This document shows positions 16,013-19,017 of a stretch of DNA of 19,017 nt, in pieces. The stretch comes from Amoebophrya sp. AT5.2 (lineage: Eukaryota; Sar; Dinophyceae; Syndiniales; Amoebophryaceae): NCBI GenBank assembly GCA_005223375.1, contig RXOD01004702.1, positions 1 through 19,017 on the forward strand, written 5' to 3'. The number at the start of each line of letters is the position of its first letter. The first letter of the stretch is position 1. The notes beneath the pieces were generated by a model, which did not search any database, had not been told where the DNA came from, and saw only the letters and a list, made by a program, of their open reading frames with translations. A program made the position numbers and the translations under genes.

Positions 16013-17170
16013 CTAACCTTCCGCGTCGCTGTCCGCGCTGTCGCTGTCGCTGTCGCTGTCCATCAACGCCCCCGCCAGCGACAGCTCTTCCTCCGACAAC
16101 GTCATTAGGAATGCCTCCTCCACCGCTTCATCCGCTGGCAACCTGGTTGGATCGAAAGGAAACAGCAAGCAATAGATCCAGTTCGAGACTCAATGGACCA
16201 TCTCGATATACAAATACAATACATCGTCCAGACCCCATATCAGACTGCGATCGATTCTGCCAGCCTAGAAACATAATACACAAAGAAATACAAAACGAAC
16301 CTTCAGGCGACAGCTAGTCTGAACTCGAGGGCAAAATAAAAAAATAGATCTTCCAGATCTAATACAGTGATCGACTCTGCTAGCAAAACCTAAAGAAAAC
16401 CTTCAACTTCATCTTCAACAGACGACAGCTAGTAAATATACAACTACGGTAGAAACCGCGCCTGAGGGTAGGCGTAGGCGCCTGGAAATCTTCTGAATAA
16501 TAAACTCAAAGTAAAAATACTTTATTTTAAAAAGGGTATAATACAACTCGCCTGTCTCTGTGGATGTAGGCGAACCTTCAGACCCGACCGGAGCTGTAGT
16601 CGTTGGGGACGTGCTACTTGTCGCAGCGCGTTGGAAAAGAGCATACGCCAACAGCACAAACAGGATCATGAGCAGCAGCAAGCCCAACCCTAGCGCAACC
16701 AGTTGTTTGACTTTGAGCACTTTAACATTTTTATTTGCGCAACGATTCCACGCCTCTGTTTCTTCTTCTGCTGTTTCCACTGCAGCTGGTCGGTTGACGC
16801 TGCTGCCCGTTGCCATGTACTGCTTGGCCGCCGCACGCTGCTGCGCCATGTACTGCTTGTACGCTACAATGTACTGGCGCTGTTCCTCATGCGTCGCCTC
16901 TCCACCGAACAGCCAGGGACAAAAAGGCTTCGCCGGCTTCTTGGGCTTAGATATCGCCGGTTTTAGTGGGCGACCCGGTCCCGTACGGGCTGATGTGCTC
17001 TGCTCGGACGCTGGTGGTGCAGCAATCGACGAGGCTGACGTAGCGAAAGACAATGCCGAAGATAAAGGCGCTGCTGCTGCGGCTTTCATAGGTGACTTCT
17101 TCATCGAGATGGAGGACATCTTGACTTTTCTATTCTTTGCTGACACTGAAGAACCCCAACCCCCCGACAT
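16013..17170 (-). CDS. Single-pass membrane protein with acidic Ser-Asp tail, two exons
   Basis: Exon 1 (16548-17170) starts at ATG. It has a basic Ser/Lys/Ala-rich head, then GPGRPLKPAISKPKKPAKPF (a GRP core like an AT hook, though it also fits a simple basic linker). It continues with a Tyr/Gln helical stretch (QRQYIVAYKQYMAQQRAAA), a membrane helix (VALGLGLLLLMILFVLLAYA) and a Ser/Thr/Pro linker. Exon 2 (16013-16142) follows a CCAACCAG acceptor. It encodes a Glu-rich helix (LPADEAVEEAFLMTLSEEEL) and an SDSDSDSADSD tail ending in TAG, and it has no usable start of its own. GTTGTA at 16547 gives an exact phase-2 join (250 residues), though a GC donor (CAG then GCGAGT) lies four bases upstream and would change the frame. 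The intron is 405 bases and contains a degenerate duplication. TATATAA lies 41 bases before the ATG. No family recognised. Confidence 0.62.
16249..16433. repeat. Degenerate tandem duplication inside an intron
   Basis: GATCGATTCTGCCAGC (16249-16264) is matched by GATCGACTCTGCTAGC (16369-16384), and GCGACAGCTAGT (16307-16318) by ACGACAGCTAGT (16422-16433), with related sequence between. The copies are offset by about 115-120 bases. A similar AATAGATC pair lies at 16171 and 16343. Confidence 0.7.
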
Positions 17171-17210
17171 GGCTTATACTGTCAGCCGGTCAGCGTAAGT
17201 AGATCCGCAC

Positions 17211-17217
17211 TTATATA
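17211..17217 (-). promoter_or_regulatory. TATA box for the gene at 17170
   Basis: TATATAA on the minus strand, 41 bases before the ATG. The same bases also read TTATATA on plus. Confidence 0.45.
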
Positions 17218-17274
17218 TTCCAATGTTGAACTTGAAGGTGAATCAGCCGCGTTCGTGCTAGAAGTTCTACTTAC

Positions 17275-17455
17275 TTCTTTCCCTTTCGCATTGATGAAGA
17301 TTCTTCGACTACAAGTGGAGCCATTGAAACGTCAGCGAATGCGAAATCAAACGGTAGGTCGTCCTCACAGTCGCAGGGCACTGCGACTACGAGGACGTAA
17401 AGAGATTGATAGTAAAAAGCAACCCCGATGGCGCGTTGATTCCTTGATCAGCCCT
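17275..17455 (-). CDS. Possible orphan exon ending at GTAAGT
   Basis: A minus frame ends AA at a consensus GTAAGT donor and reads coding-like, with a hydrophobic start (YYQSLYVLVVAVP), an acidic middle (CEDDLPFDFAFADVSM) and VVEESSSMRKGK. Its 5' edge may be a CAAG acceptor near 17455. It cannot be joined in frame to the ATG at 17170, so it would belong to another transcript. A plus frame over the same bases (Ser/Thr-rich, ending TATTRT) and a longer plus frame (17255-17668) are also open, so the strand is uncertain. Confidence 0.25.
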
Positions 17456-17991
17456 ACATCACAAGCGACAGAGATATGTCCCTTGATACTTTACCCCGGA
17501 TCAGCCCCTTCCCATGGTCATATATCAATCTACACATTTCGTTTCTCGTCAACCCAGTCGGGAAGAGTGGAATTGCGCCGTTCTTGTAGCCCGTTCTTGA
17601 TCTTACTTTTCACAAACGGGACAAACTGTGACAGAGATGCTGAAGCGAGGATGTTCAAGTGCAAATAAAAGGATGCTGTTGCTGACTCCTCCTTACAAAT
17701 AACCGGCCCAATGAATCCTGTAGACTTTCACCTTCGTTTGTGGTACGCTCTCCCGGAATCATGAATTACGAATGTATCGTGCTGGTATTTCATCTCGGCA
17801 GATTCGTCACGGTTTATTTTTATCTTCACAGAAGAAACGCACGCGGCCACATTCATGGGTCATTAATATCGTAGTCTGCGTCTGCCTTGCTCGGAACAAC
17901 AATGCATTTACAGGTCATCAAGAGTTTCATTGCTTGAACGGTATCCAACTCTAAGTACGCGCACTCTAAATGGTCGACCAGGATCGTTGTT

Positions 17992-18212
17992 ATGCCACGA
18001 CTACTGAAAGTGAAAGTAGGTGTAACTAGAAGACGGTATACATCTTCTACATTTTTTGCGGTAGTTGCCTTCGGCCTTCAAGGCTTTACACTTACAGAGA
18101 ATTTTACAAACCACGACAACAATTCGAGCGAAATAAGCCAGGTCTTCCAGACCGCCACGGAAACGTGTGCGCTGCCTACGGTGACTGCTCGGGTCGTCCA
18201 CCACCGTGCAGG
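17992..18212 (+). CDS. Possible exon with signal-anchor-like segment, plus strand
   Basis: The frame starts at ATG with a basic N-terminus followed by a hydrophobic stretch (SSTFFAVVAFGLQGFTL). It continues into an Asn/Ser/Thr-rich chain with three potential N-glycosylation sites (NFTNHDNNSS) and ends HHRAG at a CAG/GTAGAG donor in phase 1. The following exon was not found before 18390. The minus strand is also open (18001-18234) and rich in Cys and Lys. No family recognised. Confidence 0.3.
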
Positions 18213-18391
18213 TAGAGCTCACTCGGAAACGCATGTCGACGGGTGAAACGAAAGTAAATAGCCATGCGTTGGCAGCCTAGTTAGGAGCACCAAATCCAAA
18301 TCCAATAAAATGCAACGCTATAGAAGGAAGCGGCACACGTACAACGGCATAGATAGATCCACCAAAAAAAAATACATTACATTTCATCATT

Positions 18392-19017
18392 TTATCCCAC
18401 CACGATCTCCGTTCCCAGATCCCCGGCAGTCACGACCACGCCGCCGCCCGCACGCGCAGGTGCTCCGGGGACATCGACCGAATCTCGATCGCACTTGCAC
18501 TCATTCCCGAGACCCTCGTCGCCGATCAGGCACGTATCGCCGCACAGTTGGACGCTCACGATTCGTCTCAACGTCGTCCCTTCACCGCCTAACTCCAATT
18601 CGACCCGCACCATCAACGCGTTCGAGAGTTTCTTTTCCCGCAAGTCACGGAACAAGCCACTCTCGGTCTCGCTGTTATCGCTTAGAAATTTGGGGAGGAA
18701 TTCGCGGAAGAAGTGAGAATGTCCGACGACCACCTGCACTTTTCCCGTCGCGTCGTCTGCTTCTTCTTCAGCGTATATCAGCTGGCTCCGAAACTCCTCC
18801 AGTCGCCGATCGAGCGCTTTTTCTCCGTCGGCCCACTCAGTCCACCACGGGTGCTGCACTTGCGACAAGTCGAACGCAGCTGCATTTTCTACGTTGACAA
18901 GGCTGGGCCTGGCCACCTTGGGCAACGTGTGGAGCGATTCCGGTGGTGGGCGTGGTGTTTTATTGGCGTGAGTTTTCTTCTACTTCTTATTCGTGGCGGA
19001 GCCCGGCCGCCTTGGGT
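18392..19017 (-). CDS. Histidine phosphatase (phosphoglycerate-mutase-like) family protein, 3' part
   Basis: The frame is open from a TAG at 18980-18982 to TAA at 18392 (195 codons). It has no convincing start, so upstream exons with the N-terminal half lie beyond the window edge. The key motif is VQVVVGHSHFFREFLPKF, which matches the second catalytic His region of the histidine phosphatase superfamily: a hydrophobic strand, then GHS, then an aromatic pair and RE. Upstream there is an acidic helical segment (WADGEKALDRRLEEFRSQL). Downstream, LSNALMVRVELEL resembles the next core strand of the fold. The N-terminal RHG motif is not in this window, so activity cannot be judged. The C-terminal Cys-bearing stretch and Gly-rich tail (CKCDRDSVDVPGAPARAGGG) look like a poorly conserved extension. 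Substrate is unknown. Confidence 0.62.

Noticed and set aside
16013..17170. HMG-box or AT-hook DNA-binding protein
   Set aside because: Only a GRP core and PKKPAKPF are seen; the rest lacks HMG helices and the protein has a membrane helix.
1..19017. Bacterial or phage operon, CRISPR array, integron or giant-virus segment
   Set aside because: Spliced exons, TATA boxes, intron pyrimidine tracts and the absence of any phage, viral core or transposase motif argue against these.

Overview
This window looks like nuclear DNA of a unicellular eukaryote (a protist). The reading frames are short exons, many of which end exactly at GTAAGT, GTAAGG, GTGAGT or GTACTA donors. Several can be joined in phase to downstream exons behind pyrimidine-rich YAG acceptors. 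TATA boxes lie 20 to about 180 bases upstream of many starts. There are no Shine-Dalgarno-led operons, tRNA, rRNA or CRISPR. The exact lineage cannot be read from the sequence. An alveolate or similar alga is my guess only.

Almost every gene that can be supported runs on the minus strand. From left to right: a large multipass membrane protein (304-1872), probably of the FAR-17a/AIG1/rolling-stone type; a long stretch without a clear gene (1873-3616) holding GC-rich repeats and a perfect palindrome; a 98-residue soluble protein (3617-3913); a possible small secreted protein (4158-4434); a dense array of the near-palindrome CTACNGTAG (4607-4931); a three-exon coiled-coil gene (5003-6067); a small helical two-exon gene (7052-7421); a two-exon helical gene (8620-9322); a 147-residue protein (9650-10093); a 60-residue basic protein (11880-12062); a partly resolved gene with a C-terminal membrane anchor (12649-13113); a coiled-coil plus membrane-anchor gene with a putative 28-base intron (14103-14628); a two-exon single-pass membrane protein with a Ser-Asp tail (16013-17170); and the 3' part of a histidine-phosphatase-like gene (18392 to the window edge).

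Plus-strand candidates are weaker: a signal-peptide exon with possible following exons at 13364-13870, an ORF without a start codon at 15268-15624 downstream of a good TATA box and a run of hairpins, and a membrane-segment exon at 17992-18212.

No pathway can be assigned. The main common theme is a run of small proteins combining a coiled coil or low-complexity head with one hydrophobic segment near the C-terminus (5003, 12649, 14103 and 16013 genes). Exon joins given here are read by eye from splice consensus and phase and have not been tested against RNA.
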